DNA of 37,013 nt from positions 1 through 37,013 of the IMG/VR virus record IMGVR_UViG_3300037808_002224; one strand, written 5' to 3'. The position numbers and the translations under genes were made by a program. Shown here one piece after another: positions 29,601-37,013 of the stretch. Within the stretch, counting starts at the first letter, position 1. Each line of letters begins with the position of its first letter. The DNA is from a virus. The notes beneath the pieces were generated by a model. It searched no databases. It was not told where the DNA came from and saw only the letters and a list, made by a program, of their open reading frames with translations.

Positions 29601-29818
29601 GCCTCTTTAGCTAATCTGACTGATTCATCGTTTGTGGTAAGAACCTTTTGATAACTTTTATCATTGTTTGAAACAAAGGTTTTACTAATGTGAAAAATTT
29701 TGACTGTATCGATCTTAAAAGGATCAGACGTAAAACAACTTTCGGCATCTGGAGCTAAGATGTCAAAGACTATTGTGTCTGTTACTTTCGGATTTTCTGT
29801 TATTTTTTTTAAAGCCAT
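26654..29818 (-). CDS. Large P2 gpI-like tail/baseplate protein
   Basis: A 1054-residue protein. Around residues 205-330 it carries a P2 gpI-type tail domain: LLLDRYLPEMYKQVLLDDD, NQLIDLLNPNVLNESLLAFL and RRQIKEAVPLLKKKGTLKGL, with the family's KGT-x-x-G-L-E-x-x-L helix. The N-terminal 200 residues include a region on the order of an Ig-like fold (VCWTWTPLPAGDKL). The C-terminal 700 residues are beta-rich and unknown, far longer than P2 gpI itself, so this is a fused or expanded version. In contractile tails gpI-type proteins link baseplate wedges to fibres. The gene directly follows the J-like gene (TAATG overlap), the usual J-I order. Confidence 0.82.
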   Translation of the reverse strand: MALKKITENPKVTDTIVFDILAPDAESCFTSDPFKIDTVKIFHISKTFVSNNDKSYQKVLTTNDESVRLAKEAQELACDDPTEENILAAQVAKAKSEELSQKQTVYFDEALPVKIFGNELFPAWLSTDVENAFLVKDELDDDGNPQFGHFTLEWEPEGGVREGDYYVCWTWTPLPAGDKLSNLELFTIDANLNQNTVIPSHITTEGKYELLLDRYLPEMYKQVLLDDDLTPTTLQKLNKSVAAGFTGLEDLANQLIDLLNPNVLNESLLAFLSNMFDIKLRSGDPTLWRRQIKEAVPLLKKKGTLKGLEDALDQAGMVLNKYTAMWQIISPYTWQESFEVIKNVETFELDKVAILPTNANFSLSLLAVGETSYLTLPIDNVEFATSGGSTTMTWIGDQKSTNPITLVNGDILLVKYVYKTVPNGTQQTIEDFILTLPLADKRGIRDQVYPLKNWNVRLIEEDDPLFDVLIPTRHPFADPIVFGQIRTEFPYSENIYNMEEYNGSIRDSFDPCKIGRRFLDPCKACLSSSVTLDVGLEEISDTRILEAKEVIEDYSPFHMFVHSLNVGGEINEFIPTPIEEIEMLIQINGSEDVIAGNANAFFTRVREDGDDLNTITRDMLTSSVVRSDGLSGTLYNDKIALYDPKVNFQDYGVDFSANVLEIKAPSVNSGTYTVSELGKHFVEVPSGVTEPLNKSSFTYDLMNDIYTNATTAVVQDDIFAFTDTATKFNELGVETQKEGSSWEVLIPAYSATKYPIKDILPDGSILLDDVTSTLPTTNVTGITYTLYTDTGTLVTTTSTGALTPERRGRIEITDVVLTEVRNLLKLNDRIEISGTKYILTGFVDGETHKFYIKDYSGGDASGITIIAYRLLTENSTGYLDYYGVMLKTAGDHEFNLGILNGVNGETDPDEIIESDHYKENFLFLINNTDYYKIEEIDADTVTLGGPTGDFTTLSAGGLSQPYAIHQFLKQEIIVDENYDTQDPRPHNFLFIDRRGQDMVEALREAAGNDPADTVSFIALANDTGSNIEDAISLEEGLSITIEYSNGDIEEGDLL

Positions 29819-31377
29819 TATTCGTATGTGAACCCTATGTCTATTTGATCTGGTCTTATAATTTCAAAAAACTTTGTTGAAACCATTGCTCCTGAATTAT
29901 CAGCCTCATTAGTTAGAAAGTTTATATCTATTGACTTTGCTTCTTTGATAACCCCTAGTTCTCTCAATAGGTTACTATCCTTTAGGTCTTGATCATACTC
30001 CCATTTATGGAGAGCAAAGAAATTGTTAACTATGACTCTAATCCTTTCTTCATATTCGTCTTGAAACTTCTTAAAGAACTTATCCATAATAATGTCAACT
30101 GTTACATCTACCTCTACAACCACTCCATCTTTTATGCAAACAAAGTCTGTCATCATTTTAATATCATCTAAATCGTTGGCTAACTCGTTTTTAAGCTCAT
30201 TAACAGATGGGATCAACCCATTGTCTCCTTGTTGAGTCAAGATGTATAAGTCTATGATATTGGCTGCACAGCCGTGGTTTCTCAAAACAGCCGTTGATTT
30301 TCCAACCTTGCCATGAAAAGGAGTAGCAAATTGATCAGTAAAATTCTTATAGTCTTTACCGCTCACAGTTCTATTTTGGGTGTTTAAATATGCAGGCAGT
30401 TTTCTTCTTACTTCCTCAATTCCATCTCCAGCATATCCAAATTCTCCTTTGGTGTGATTGAAGAATGTAACAGCGACAGAGAATCCTAATGACCCACCAG
30501 CTAATTCAAATTGTTGCTGTTGGGAAATGGAGCCAGTAATGATGTTTCCAATAGTCCCTCCGCCTGTTCGATATGTTATTACGATGTTTGAACCAACAGG
30601 AGGGATAACCCCGGCCCTGTTGCTTCCCATTACAATGAATGCTTCAAAATCAGCATTAAATTCCACACGAAATTCTCTTCGTGGACTTGAATCCGTAAAA
30701 GCGTCTACCCTTACATAACTTGCTCCATCTACTTTAACTCGTATTGAATCAAACAATACTGGAGAAGCTGGCAAGGTGAGTATTTGATTAGATTCACCTG
30801 ATCCTACAAATGTAGTTGTCGTGGTTACTCCCTCTACGCCAATTATATTAGAAACAGATGTTGATCCTGCCGGGATTATGATTGGATCATCAAATATTGG
30901 ATTATCATTAGAATCTCTTGGAAACAATTCTACTGATGATGATGCTCCACCAGCAGTTATCCCTATGGCGGGAATTGCATCTAAAATCAAATCAGAATCC
31001 AAGTTGTTGACGATAGTCGCTGTCCAAAAAGCACGGCCACCAATTGGAGGTAAAGGCTCAAATCCAACAAGTTGCGAAAGCCTAAAAGCATTATCTACCT
31101 CTGTTACCGAATCTATAAATACCTCGTTGGCAATTTGATCAATTTTAAAAGAAAGAGTGTCTCCTACAAATGCCCACTCTTCTATTAACATAATTGCTAA
31201 GTCTGATTCTATGAAGTCAGAGAACTGATCAGAAAAATTATTCTTAATCCTATCCAGCAATCGAGCTTTCAAAGACCAAAAATCCTGACTAGTGTAATCT
31301 AATCTTTCTAGACTTGGCTTATTCAAAAGCTGGGATTGCTTCAAAGGGGTGATATCTAAATTGCAATTTTCTGTCAT
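29818..31377 (-). CDS. Baseplate wedge protein, J/gp6-like
   Basis: A 519-residue protein of the baseplate J/T4 gp6 type. N-terminal LERLDYTSQDFWSLKARLL and SDFIESDLAIMLIEEWAFVG are typical of the helical entry. The centre has a beta-rich part with IRVKVDGASYVRVDAFTDSS. The conserved C-terminal half has EVRRKLPAYLNTQNRTVSGK followed by DYKNF, and then a helical/strand arm (VVVEVDVTVDIIMDKFFKKF). Gene order gp25-like, then this, then gpI-like is the usual W-J-I order. It forms the ring of the baseplate wedges. It overlaps both neighbours by a few bases. Confidence 0.88.
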   Translation of the reverse strand: MTENCNLDITPLKQSQLLNKPSLERLDYTSQDFWSLKARLLDRIKNNFSDQFSDFIESDLAIMLIEEWAFVGDTLSFKIDQIANEVFIDSVTEVDNAFRLSQLVGFEPLPPIGGRAFWTATIVNNLDSDLILDAIPAIGITAGGASSSVELFPRDSNDNPIFDDPIIIPAGSTSVSNIIGVEGVTTTTTFVGSGESNQILTLPASPVLFDSIRVKVDGASYVRVDAFTDSSPRREFRVEFNADFEAFIVMGSNRAGVIPPVGSNIVITYRTGGGTIGNIITGSISQQQQFELAGGSLGFSVAVTFFNHTKGEFGYAGDGIEEVRRKLPAYLNTQNRTVSGKDYKNFTDQFATPFHGKVGKSTAVLRNHGCAANIIDLYILTQQGDNGLIPSVNELKNELANDLDDIKMMTDFVCIKDGVVVEVDVTVDIIMDKFFKKFQDEYEERIRVIVNNFFALHKWEYDQDLKDSNLLRELGVIKEAKSIDINFLTNEADNSGAMVSTKFFEIIRPDQIDIGFTYE

Positions 31378-31811
31378 AAGCCTGCTCCCGCTAATGGTAC
31401 TTCTAATACTAGAGATTCAACCTCTGTTATATTCTCTGGATCAAAAAATTCTATTTCTATTCCTAAGATATAACCAGCTTGTTCTAAATTGTCACTTTTA
31501 TTTAATTTGTTTCTATTGAAATTGTCTCCAGCAGAAGCTCTGATATTGTTCAAAATAACTCTAGGTTCCCAATTTCTAATGGCCTCTGCTATAATGTCTA
31601 CAGCTTGTATCTCTAACGATAAGTCTCCTTGTTCAAACATCAGTCTTTTCAAAGGGGTTCCGAATAAGGGTGTCATGACTCTTTCTCCCGGCGTAGTTAA
31701 CAGCAACTGAAGTAAGTCAGCTTTAATCTGATCTACACCATTACTTTGTGCTAACAACCCTCTTGGAGTTTTTATAATAGGGTAAGGTAGTCCCAAAAAT
31801 TTAAGTGCCAT
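31374..31811 (-). CDS. gp25/GpW-like baseplate protein
   Basis: A 145-residue protein of the GPW/gp25 family. The diagnostic stretches are TTPGERVMTPLFGTPL (39-54) and NWEPRVILNNI, with Trp81-Glu82-Pro83-Arg84-Val85, the classic W/Y-E-P-R-V signature. In T4 and type VI secretion systems this protein joins the wedge and starts sheath assembly. It lies between the spike and the J-like gene, the normal place. Its end is longer than T4 gp25 but still compact. Junctions are ATGA and TAATG, so expression is coupled. Confidence 0.9.
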   Translation of the reverse strand: MALKFLGLPYPIIKTPRGLLAQSNGVDQIKADLLQLLLTTPGERVMTPLFGTPLKRLMFEQGDLSLEIQAVDIIAEAIRNWEPRVILNNIRASAGDNFNRNKLNKSDNLEQAGYILGIEIEFFDPENITEVESLVLEVPLAGAGL

Positions 31812-34144
31812 TATTGATTTGCTCCCGGTGTTCCTGATCCTTGCGTGCTAGTACCAATTTCTCCTTGAAGCTCTTTTTCTTTACATCCGCCTCTTTCTTT
31901 TACGCATTTTGCCATTCTTGCAAAATACTCACCACAGTTACTGCCACAACTAGGCGGAGCCATGCAAGGATGATGACCAGAAGCAAAAACTCTTTCACTT
32001 ACTGATTGAATTGACCAGTGAATAATGCCAGTCACAGGACACGCCACAGGACACCTAGCAATAATCACAGGATAAACACAAGGCCCACACTCTTGACATT
32101 CACCTTGACCACCATCTTCTTTTGGTGGGCAATCTCTTCCTGCCATCAGGAAAATCTTGTCTTCTGCGAAGAAAACATGCCTATCTGCGTGATTAAAGTA
32201 AAGTTTTTCTACTTCAATTATATAGTCCTTGGAGACTATTACTGTCTTGTTTGATGGATTCTTCTCTTTGTCTCCCACTGTCGTCAACATGTTCTCGGTT
32301 GTATTGATAACATAGTTACCTCCGACCCTTAACCAAACCAATCCCGGCTCTGGATGAGGAGCAGCTAGGTATTTGTGAATATGAGCACCATGCTTTTTAT
32401 TGCACTTTGGATCAAAATCTTCTAAACAAGGAGCAGAGTTAGCTGTTTCATTACAATGACACTGAGGATTAGTAATAGTGATATCTTGCTGTTGTGTCTC
32501 AACTTGGTCAAAATCATCCCCAAATCTCATGGATAGACCATATCCAGTTCTAATTAACACAAAAGCCTTAGTAGCTCTTGGTTTTGGGCTGCCTACTTCT
32601 GCCCTAACTGGTCCACATTGTTTATTTTCATTGTCACTCATCCAAATAATGTGATTGGATGTGCTTTGCATGAAAATTCCACGTCTGTCTCCCGCTCTAT
32701 TTGGAGGACAATCTGTAGCACAATCACCACCAACTCTAACGGTGTGGTCATTTAATTCTATTTTGTTGCCAGTAGCAGACCGAAGTCTAATGTAATTTCT
32801 ATCTCCTCGAAGTTTACTTTCTTCTTCAACATCGCTTAAAGCAATTTGGTGACCAGTTGCAGATCGCCAATAACTGATTCCCAAGAATTTGTCATTGCAT
32901 CCCCAATCAAATGGATATTGCGACCCTTGATATGGATCATCCCATTTTGGAAACCCTCTGGGTTCTTCGACACTATCGTCAAAGACCATTGTGTGGCCCG
33001 AACGAGACAATATTTGCCAACCAGATTGAGGCAAGTCTGCTCTATTGTTTTGTGGCGTTCCCGGCCCTCTGAATGGCCTACACTCGTTAATGTGTTTGAA
33101 GTAAGGGTTTGTTCCCCTGTTTGTGTCTTTATACGCTGTAGGAGGCTCTGGGGGGTTGTAAGGAGTGCTGGGATGCCCAGCAATCACTGTTGGATGAGTT
33201 TTGCCATCACTGCACGGTCCCCCGCCACTTCCGCCTGCACAAGGAAGCGTTTCTGTAGGTTGAGTTCCTCCACCTTCAATGGCTGTCATTCTCTCGCCAC
33301 TAGGATCAGTCAAAAATGGCAAACTGTCATCGGAGATAACACAAAGGCTAATATCTTCGCCGCCCGGTAGAGGACTACAGGAAGGATTTGACTCTTGGCC
33401 AGAATAATGAAGATTATCGTCTTTAAAGCACATCCATTGTCCGCAACCAGAAAGAATTTCTATTCTTTTGTGTCTTCTTTGGCATCGAACATTTCCGTCC
33501 ACCATTTTAAGCATGTGCTTTTCAGGAGTTTTAAATCCATAGATGTTAGGATAGGTAATTTTCTTTTGAGCTTCTGAATCACTTAAAAATGCTTTGAATT
33601 GTTCTTTAGTGTCAACATCGTGGCCATTATAACTTTCTGTGTTCCAAGGCGGCTTAACTTGGGTTGGAGAACCGAGCAAATATCCGCCTCTGTGAGGGGC
33701 ATACCACCTTTCAAATTCTTTTACAGGGATTCCAAAGCCATCCCCTCTTTCATTTTGCCAAGTTGTGCCAAGATAATAAGGAGACCTTCTTTCTCCACCA
33801 GCAAACATTAAAGCAACAGTAGAGCCGCCCGGTGGCACCCAATTTAATCCAGAATCGTCAAAGCCACCCATAGAAGATACAGGTTTTGCATACGGCAAAG
33901 CGTTCAATGTAGTTTCAGGATCGCTAATTAAGGGACTGTAGAATCTAATTCTATTTTGTTTATACGGATCGATAGTATCAACACATAAAGCAAAGTGTAT
34001 CCCAAATAGAGTTTCGTGTTGTTGTACGAATTTGAATTTTTTCTTGTTTGCTGTTGTCACAACAGCAGAAGTTGATTGTTGAAGATCGTGAATCTTCCCT
34101 TCTAAAAATCTAATTCTTTTTTCAAAATCTTCTATGATGCTCAT
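31811..34144 (-). CDS. Baseplate spike protein (gp5/VgrG-like OB fold), Cys-rich
   Basis: A 777-residue protein. A short coiled coil (MSIIEDFEKRIRFLEGKIHD) is followed by a gp5-type OB domain near residues 35-135 (IHFALCVDTIDPYKQNRIRF; ALPYAKPVSSMGGFDDSG; GGSTVALMFAGGERRSPYYL with GTTW next). Repeated strands of VgrG-like beta-helix type appear in the middle and later (SATGHQIALSD, IRLRSATGNKIELND). There is no lysozyme domain. The last 140 residues are very Cys-rich (ECQECGPC; ARCPVACPVTG), with His nearby (GHHPCMAPPSCGSNCG), so the tip may bind metal or hold disulfides. This is the puncturing spike on the tail hub. Confidence 0.82.
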   Translation of the reverse strand: MSIIEDFEKRIRFLEGKIHDLQQSTSAVVTTANKKKFKFVQQHETLFGIHFALCVDTIDPYKQNRIRFYSPLISDPETTLNALPYAKPVSSMGGFDDSGLNWVPPGGSTVALMFAGGERRSPYYLGTTWQNERGDGFGIPVKEFERWYAPHRGGYLLGSPTQVKPPWNTESYNGHDVDTKEQFKAFLSDSEAQKKITYPNIYGFKTPEKHMLKMVDGNVRCQRRHKRIEILSGCGQWMCFKDDNLHYSGQESNPSCSPLPGGEDISLCVISDDSLPFLTDPSGERMTAIEGGGTQPTETLPCAGGSGGGPCSDGKTHPTVIAGHPSTPYNPPEPPTAYKDTNRGTNPYFKHINECRPFRGPGTPQNNRADLPQSGWQILSRSGHTMVFDDSVEEPRGFPKWDDPYQGSQYPFDWGCNDKFLGISYWRSATGHQIALSDVEEESKLRGDRNYIRLRSATGNKIELNDHTVRVGGDCATDCPPNRAGDRRGIFMQSTSNHIIWMSDNENKQCGPVRAEVGSPKPRATKAFVLIRTGYGLSMRFGDDFDQVETQQQDITITNPQCHCNETANSAPCLEDFDPKCNKKHGAHIHKYLAAPHPEPGLVWLRVGGNYVINTTENMLTTVGDKEKNPSNKTVIVSKDYIIEVEKLYFNHADRHVFFAEDKIFLMAGRDCPPKEDGGQGECQECGPCVYPVIIARCPVACPVTGIIHWSIQSVSERVFASGHHPCMAPPSCGSNCGEYFARMAKCVKERGGCKEKELQGEIGTSTQGSGTPGANQ

Positions 34145-34152
34145 TTTTGTCC

Positions 34153-35754
34153 TTAATTAATTGGAGGGCCATTGCAGCCTAGCGGTTCTCCTGTAGGCTT
34201 GGTTCCACCCGGTCCTGTCAAGTATACTTTTAATGTTGTTGTGTAAGACCCATCTCTAATAGAGTGATTGACCCCACGAACAAACCACCCTTTATTTGTC
34301 ATCATTTCATTGCAAGGAGGGGATATCGTCCAATCGGGGCAATCACCATCTCCTTTGTTTGAACCTCCTGTCAAATGAAATGGGTTGACAACAATAATTG
34401 AAACCCATTGTTTGTATATGAGTTGTGTGGCTACTAAATCGGGATTGCCTTGAATGACTAAATCCGCTTCAACAGGGAAAATATGAGGATTTTTAGAGTT
34501 TGCTTGCCGAGCTTGATTTCTTCTTGCCATTTCAACGGCTGTCGGGGTTCTTCCGCACGTTCTTTCAAAGTCTTCATGATCTGCGGATGCACCAGCTTGT
34601 TGGGCACCTTGGCCCTTTTCTCCCAAGTCACAAACGCCTTGGCCTCTGGTGAGATCGCCAGAGTCTGCCTTGGCTGTGCCTGTTGCTTGCATTTGACCAC
34701 CCGATTTGCCCAAATGAGTAAAATTCCATTTAAACTTAGGTTGAAAACTTATAACAGGAGAATTTTTACTTCCGTTTACAATATAATATCCCAATTTTTC
34801 ACAACTGCATTCAATTGGATCACAACTAGCGTTGTCTTCCCAGAAAATTATTCCCGGCTCTCCATCTTCTCTTACATCCCAAGTAAAATCTTGGCAGCCT
34901 TTACCAGCATCTGTCACATAAGGCTTCATCCAATTTAAAGCTACTGCAATCTTGGTTTTATTGGCTGGCTCCCAATAACCCACAGGTATCTTTTTGCTTG
35001 TTTCATCGCAAACAATATCATACTCCTCCTCTGACCCATCAGTTTTTCTTCTAAGGAATTGTATATTCTCTGGTTTAATTACTGGTTGTGGCGGAGCCTC
35101 AAACATTTTTCTAATCGCACCTTGTTTGTTTGCATCTGCGTTGTTTGCTTGTCCGCCAATACCATTTGGCTTAGCTTGTTTGATGGGGATTGGATTTTCT
35201 TCATCTCCTTGAACTTCGAATGCTCGTGTGGCCATCATTTGCTTCCACAAATCTGTTCCTTCAAGCTCGTAAACAATTTTTCCTTGATCGAAACTAGCAG
35301 TTAAGCTGGTTACCAAAAAAGTAACAGGGATAGATTCACAGGGACGAAATGGTTGACCACATTTTTCTCCAACCCAGCCCCACTTAACTTGCAACTGATA
35401 ATCTTCATTAAATTTTGTAGCATCAGTATTCATTGCTTCTACCAATGAATCAAAAGTTCCGCCTGCTTGGTCATGTACAACAATATTTACAGTGAGAGCA
35501 TCTGTGGAACCATACTCCAAAGATTTGACAACTGCTGAGTGTTGTGGCGAACAACCAGCACATGATTCATTTGAAACAGTAATTACTTCACCTTTGCCCC
35601 CGGTTACAGTAAGTTCTATCCAAGGGCCAAGATTATGTGCATCAATTGGTAGGTTTAGATGACATCCTTTTGCAAATTTATCGATGCAATCGTTTCGAAA
35701 AGCTATTTGGCTTGGTAGATTGCCATTGAAGGTGCCTATATTTTGACATGCCAT
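34153..35754 (-). CDS. Baseplate hub protein (gp27/gpD-like)
   Basis: A 533-residue protein that fits the hub of a contractile tail. Near residues 75-135 it has ALTVNIVVHDQAGGTFDSLV and YQLQVKWGWVG, similar to the hub's first barrel. The C-terminal WFVRGVNHSIRDGSYTTTLK followed by VYLTGPGG is the pattern of the last strands in phage late-control D and gp27-type proteins (x-V-x-H-x-I-x-x-G-x-Y-T-T). The middle has more Cys and Gln than usual. It precedes the spike gene in transcription order, like gpD-gpV and gp27-gp5 pairs. The spike would dock on its trimer. The 8-base gap before the next gene allows coupling. Confidence 0.75.
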   Translation of the reverse strand: MACQNIGTFNGNLPSQIAFRNDCIDKFAKGCHLNLPIDAHNLGPWIELTVTGGKGEVITVSNESCAGCSPQHSAVVKSLEYGSTDALTVNIVVHDQAGGTFDSLVEAMNTDATKFNEDYQLQVKWGWVGEKCGQPFRPCESIPVTFLVTSLTASFDQGKIVYELEGTDLWKQMMATRAFEVQGDEENPIPIKQAKPNGIGGQANNADANKQGAIRKMFEAPPQPVIKPENIQFLRRKTDGSEEEYDIVCDETSKKIPVGYWEPANKTKIAVALNWMKPYVTDAGKGCQDFTWDVREDGEPGIIFWEDNASCDPIECSCEKLGYYIVNGSKNSPVISFQPKFKWNFTHLGKSGGQMQATGTAKADSGDLTRGQGVCDLGEKGQGAQQAGASADHEDFERTCGRTPTAVEMARRNQARQANSKNPHIFPVEADLVIQGNPDLVATQLIYKQWVSIIVVNPFHLTGGSNKGDGDCPDWTISPPCNEMMTNKGWFVRGVNHSIRDGSYTTTLKVYLTGPGGTKPTGEPLGCNGPPIN

Positions 35755-36086
35755 TATATTAAAATCCCCAAATCAGAAGGTATCCTTAAAGTAACTCCTG
35801 ATTTGAATTCCAATATGTCCTTCATTCCATTGACTTCCATTATTCTCCACCAAAAATCTGGCGTTCCAAATAAGTCAAAAGAAACAAGGTCTGGACGGTA
35901 TTCCCAACCGGGAGTAATCAATGTTACTTTTTTGTCAATAATAGATTTAGGTGGCCTTTTGTAAATTTCAAATGTAGTTTTAGGAACATCTCCATAATAA
36001 TACACAGTAGAATTTTTGTATCTGCTGGCAGAATCAATTAAATTTCTTTTATCGACAAATATAGCTTCTACTATTTGTGTTGCCAT
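35754..36086 (-). CDS. gp53/LysM-like baseplate wedge protein
   Basis: A 110-residue protein. The stretch EYRPDLVSFDLFGTPDFWWR followed by IMEVNGM and then VTLRIPS is typical of the LysM-like gp53-type wedge proteins. Those have R-P-D-x-[IL]-S, a Y/F-G-T/N-P-x-[LF]-W-W and an L-R-I-P end. It would link neighbouring wedges or bind the tail tube base. Its length is normal for the family. TAATG-type junctions with both neighbours tie it into the tail operon. Confidence 0.8.
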   Translation of the reverse strand: MATQIVEAIFVDKRNLIDSASRYKNSTVYYYGDVPKTTFEIYKRPPKSIIDKKVTLITPGWEYRPDLVSFDLFGTPDFWWRIMEVNGMKDILEFKSGVTLRIPSDLGILI

Positions 36087-36628
36087 TATCTCCCCCTGTT
36101 AATAATGTTTGTATTCCAAGGAATGTCATCTACGGCGTATACAACTTGCCATTGACAATCTACGTCAAATTTATAAGGACAATAAGTTTCTTTGTCCCAT
36201 GCTACATCCGTAGGAAACGTTACATTATAACTTAGTAAGACAACACAAACTGGCAACGGACCTTGTGTCTCGCCACCAGATGTGGCCAATAATGACCCAC
36301 ATTGTATTTGACAAACTTGAGGAGGCTTATAGGGGCCACCCTCTTGAGGATAAACGGCACTTTCAAGCAATCTAAGATTTCTTAGATTGGTTTTAGCATC
36401 TTCCTTCTTTATGATGAAGAAGTGCAGTTTAGTAGATATTACCCTATTTTCAGAGTGAGAATAAGTCTTCAGAGGAATTGATCTTCCTATGATTGGCTCA
36501 TCATTATATGCAGCACTTTTACTGTCCGATATTTCAGGTAGATTGTTGAGTGTAATTTTTTGATTTCCAACTTGTATAAAACAATTTTGAATTGGCTGAA
36601 GATCGCACCCATTTGTTGCCAGTGTCAT
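36086..36628 (-). CDS. Tail protein upstream of LysM-like gene
   Basis: A 180-residue protein next to the gp53-like gene. It is beta-rich, with GRSIPLKTYSHSENRVISTK followed by LHFFIIKKEDAK. A Cys-containing middle (PPQVCQIQCGSLLATSGG) leads to a C-terminal strand set (VCVVLLSYNVTFPTDVAWDK). This is the pattern of conserved tail-tube-to-baseplate proteins of large phages, but I cannot give a T4 number. Its stop directly abuts the ATG of the next gene. No enzyme motif is present. Confidence 0.65.
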   Translation of the reverse strand: MTLATNGCDLQPIQNCFIQVGNQKITLNNLPEISDSKSAAYNDEPIIGRSIPLKTYSHSENRVISTKLHFFIIKKEDAKTNLRNLRLLESAVYPQEGGPYKPPQVCQIQCGSLLATSGGETQGPLPVCVVLLSYNVTFPTDVAWDKETYCPYKFDVDCQWQVVYAVDDIPWNTNIINRGR

Positions 36629-36629
36629 A

Positions 36630-37013
36630 TTACGCTACTCCTACTTGAGATACTACTGATTGCATTTGAGCGTCATTTCCAGATGAGAATGGTGCTTCTC
36701 CCCACTCTAAGGTTGAATGATTGCCCGTATGTCTTGTTCCTGTGCTTCCTGTCTTGCTGTTGTTGTCAGAACTAACTGATTCGCTTCCGCCTCTTGATGT
36801 AAGTAATCCAACAAGTTTGTTGATTCCGTCCTTAATTGCAACTAATTGAGTAACTTGATCTAATCCTATATTTTGCAATTCTTCAGTAGTGGCACTATAG
36901 ACAGAAACTTGCTGTGGTTGGGTTTCTGTTTTGTGCCTTTGTAGTCGAGCTTCAGCACTTTCCTCAGCAGACATAGTTCTGGTTTCAGCAGTGCTATTGT
37001 CAGGAAGTGAAAC
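36630..37013 (-). CDS. C-terminal part of a protein cut by the window edge, possibly tape measure
   Basis: The frame is open right to the end of the window. The ATG at 36974 is preceded by 13 further codons without a stop, so the gene probably continues outside. The visible 128 codons have a charged opening (SAEESAEARLQRHKTETQPQ), a helix (QNIGLDQVTQLVAIKDGINK followed by LVGLL) and a Ser/Gly/Asn-rich tail. The helix and low-complexity end resemble the C-terminus of tail tape-measure proteins, and the place just before tail and hub genes fits. This is inference, since the body of the protein is not visible. Confidence 0.5.
   Translation of the reverse strand, partial: VSLPDNSTAETRTMSAEESAEARLQRHKTETQPQQVSVYSATTEELQNIGLDQVTQLVAIKDGINKLVGLLTSRGGSESVSSDNNSKTGSTGTRHTGNHSTLEWGEAPFSSGNDAQMQSVVSQVGVA

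Noticed and set aside
32836-33370. ORFs in both directions over the spike gene
   Set aside because: They lie wholly within the well-supported 777-residue spike frame, have no ribosome sites and show no recognisable protein features.
1-37013. tRNA genes, reverse transcriptase or diversity-generating retroelement
   Set aside because: I looked for cloverleaf-like blocks with GTTCGAATC-type arms and for reverse-transcriptase motifs in the ORFs and saw none. A tRNA scan would be decisive.

Overview
The window looks like part of a large, lytic, contractile-tailed bacteriophage genome (a myovirus, probably of jumbo size). It is AT-rich and very densely coded: the largest gap between genes is about 140 bases, and most neighbouring genes touch or overlap through TAATG or ATGA junctions. 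I see no tRNA, rRNA, insertion sequence, integrase or CRISPR array. A signal-peptide protease, a lipobox lipoprotein and a heptosyltransferase-type enzyme suggest a Gram-negative host. The sequence does not let me name the host or a phage genus.

Layout. (1) 1-5.8 kb is an accessory region of short, often divergent units. It holds a zinc metalloprotease, a small lipoprotein resembling DUF3568 proteins, an extremely acidic Cys-containing protein, several unknown proteins and a secreted trypsin-like protease. (2) 5.8-8.2 kb is a replication/recombination block: a Cas4/RecB-like PD-(D/E)XK nuclease with Fe-S cysteines, diverging from a Toprim primase-like protein that is followed by a possible Sm-like protein. 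(3) 8.2-12.6 kb runs leftward and holds a 745-residue acidic repeat protein, a tandem DUF5659-like protein, an actin-like ATPase and a small DNA-binding protein with a NUMOD3-like stretch and a helix-turn-helix. (4) 12.6-17.1 kb mixes glycosyltransferase-like genes with small unknowns and one self-contained, apparently strongly expressed virion gene (13893-14507) ending in a UUCG hairpin terminator. (5) 17.1-23.3 kb carries three tandem paralogous adhesin/fibre proteins with a common N-terminal domain and PKD-like modules, plus a coiled-coil protein. (6) 23.3-24.6 kb has a nucleoside 2-deoxyribosyltransferase-like gene, a Gln-rich repeat protein and a 31-codon ORF. (7) 24.6-37.0 kb is the tail/baseplate operon, all leftward. 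In transcription order it reads: probable tape-measure C-terminus (cut by the window edge), tail protein, gp53/LysM-like wedge protein, gp27-like hub, gp5/VgrG-like spike, gp25-like sheath initiator, gp6/J-like wedge protein, P2 gpI-like protein, fibre-like proteins and a GT-A-like protein.

How the genes work together. The tail operon follows the usual order of contractile injection machines. The PKD adhesins and fibre-like proteins presumably decorate the tail or capsid, and the interspersed glycosyltransferase-like genes may modify them or the host envelope. Three proteins (starts near 4071, 10403 and 24492) begin with a short amphipathic peptide ending in L-x-E. This resembles the capsid-targeting peptides of T4 internal proteins, so they are candidate cargo or scaffold proteins for the head. 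A CTATATA element recurs in short divergent intergenic regions and is a candidate phage-specific promoter.

The leads I rate highest are the L-x-E head-targeting peptide set, the three-paralog PKD adhesin cluster with its P-x-x-I solenoid, the actin-like ATPase with an adjacent DNA-binding protein, and the recurrent CTATATA element.
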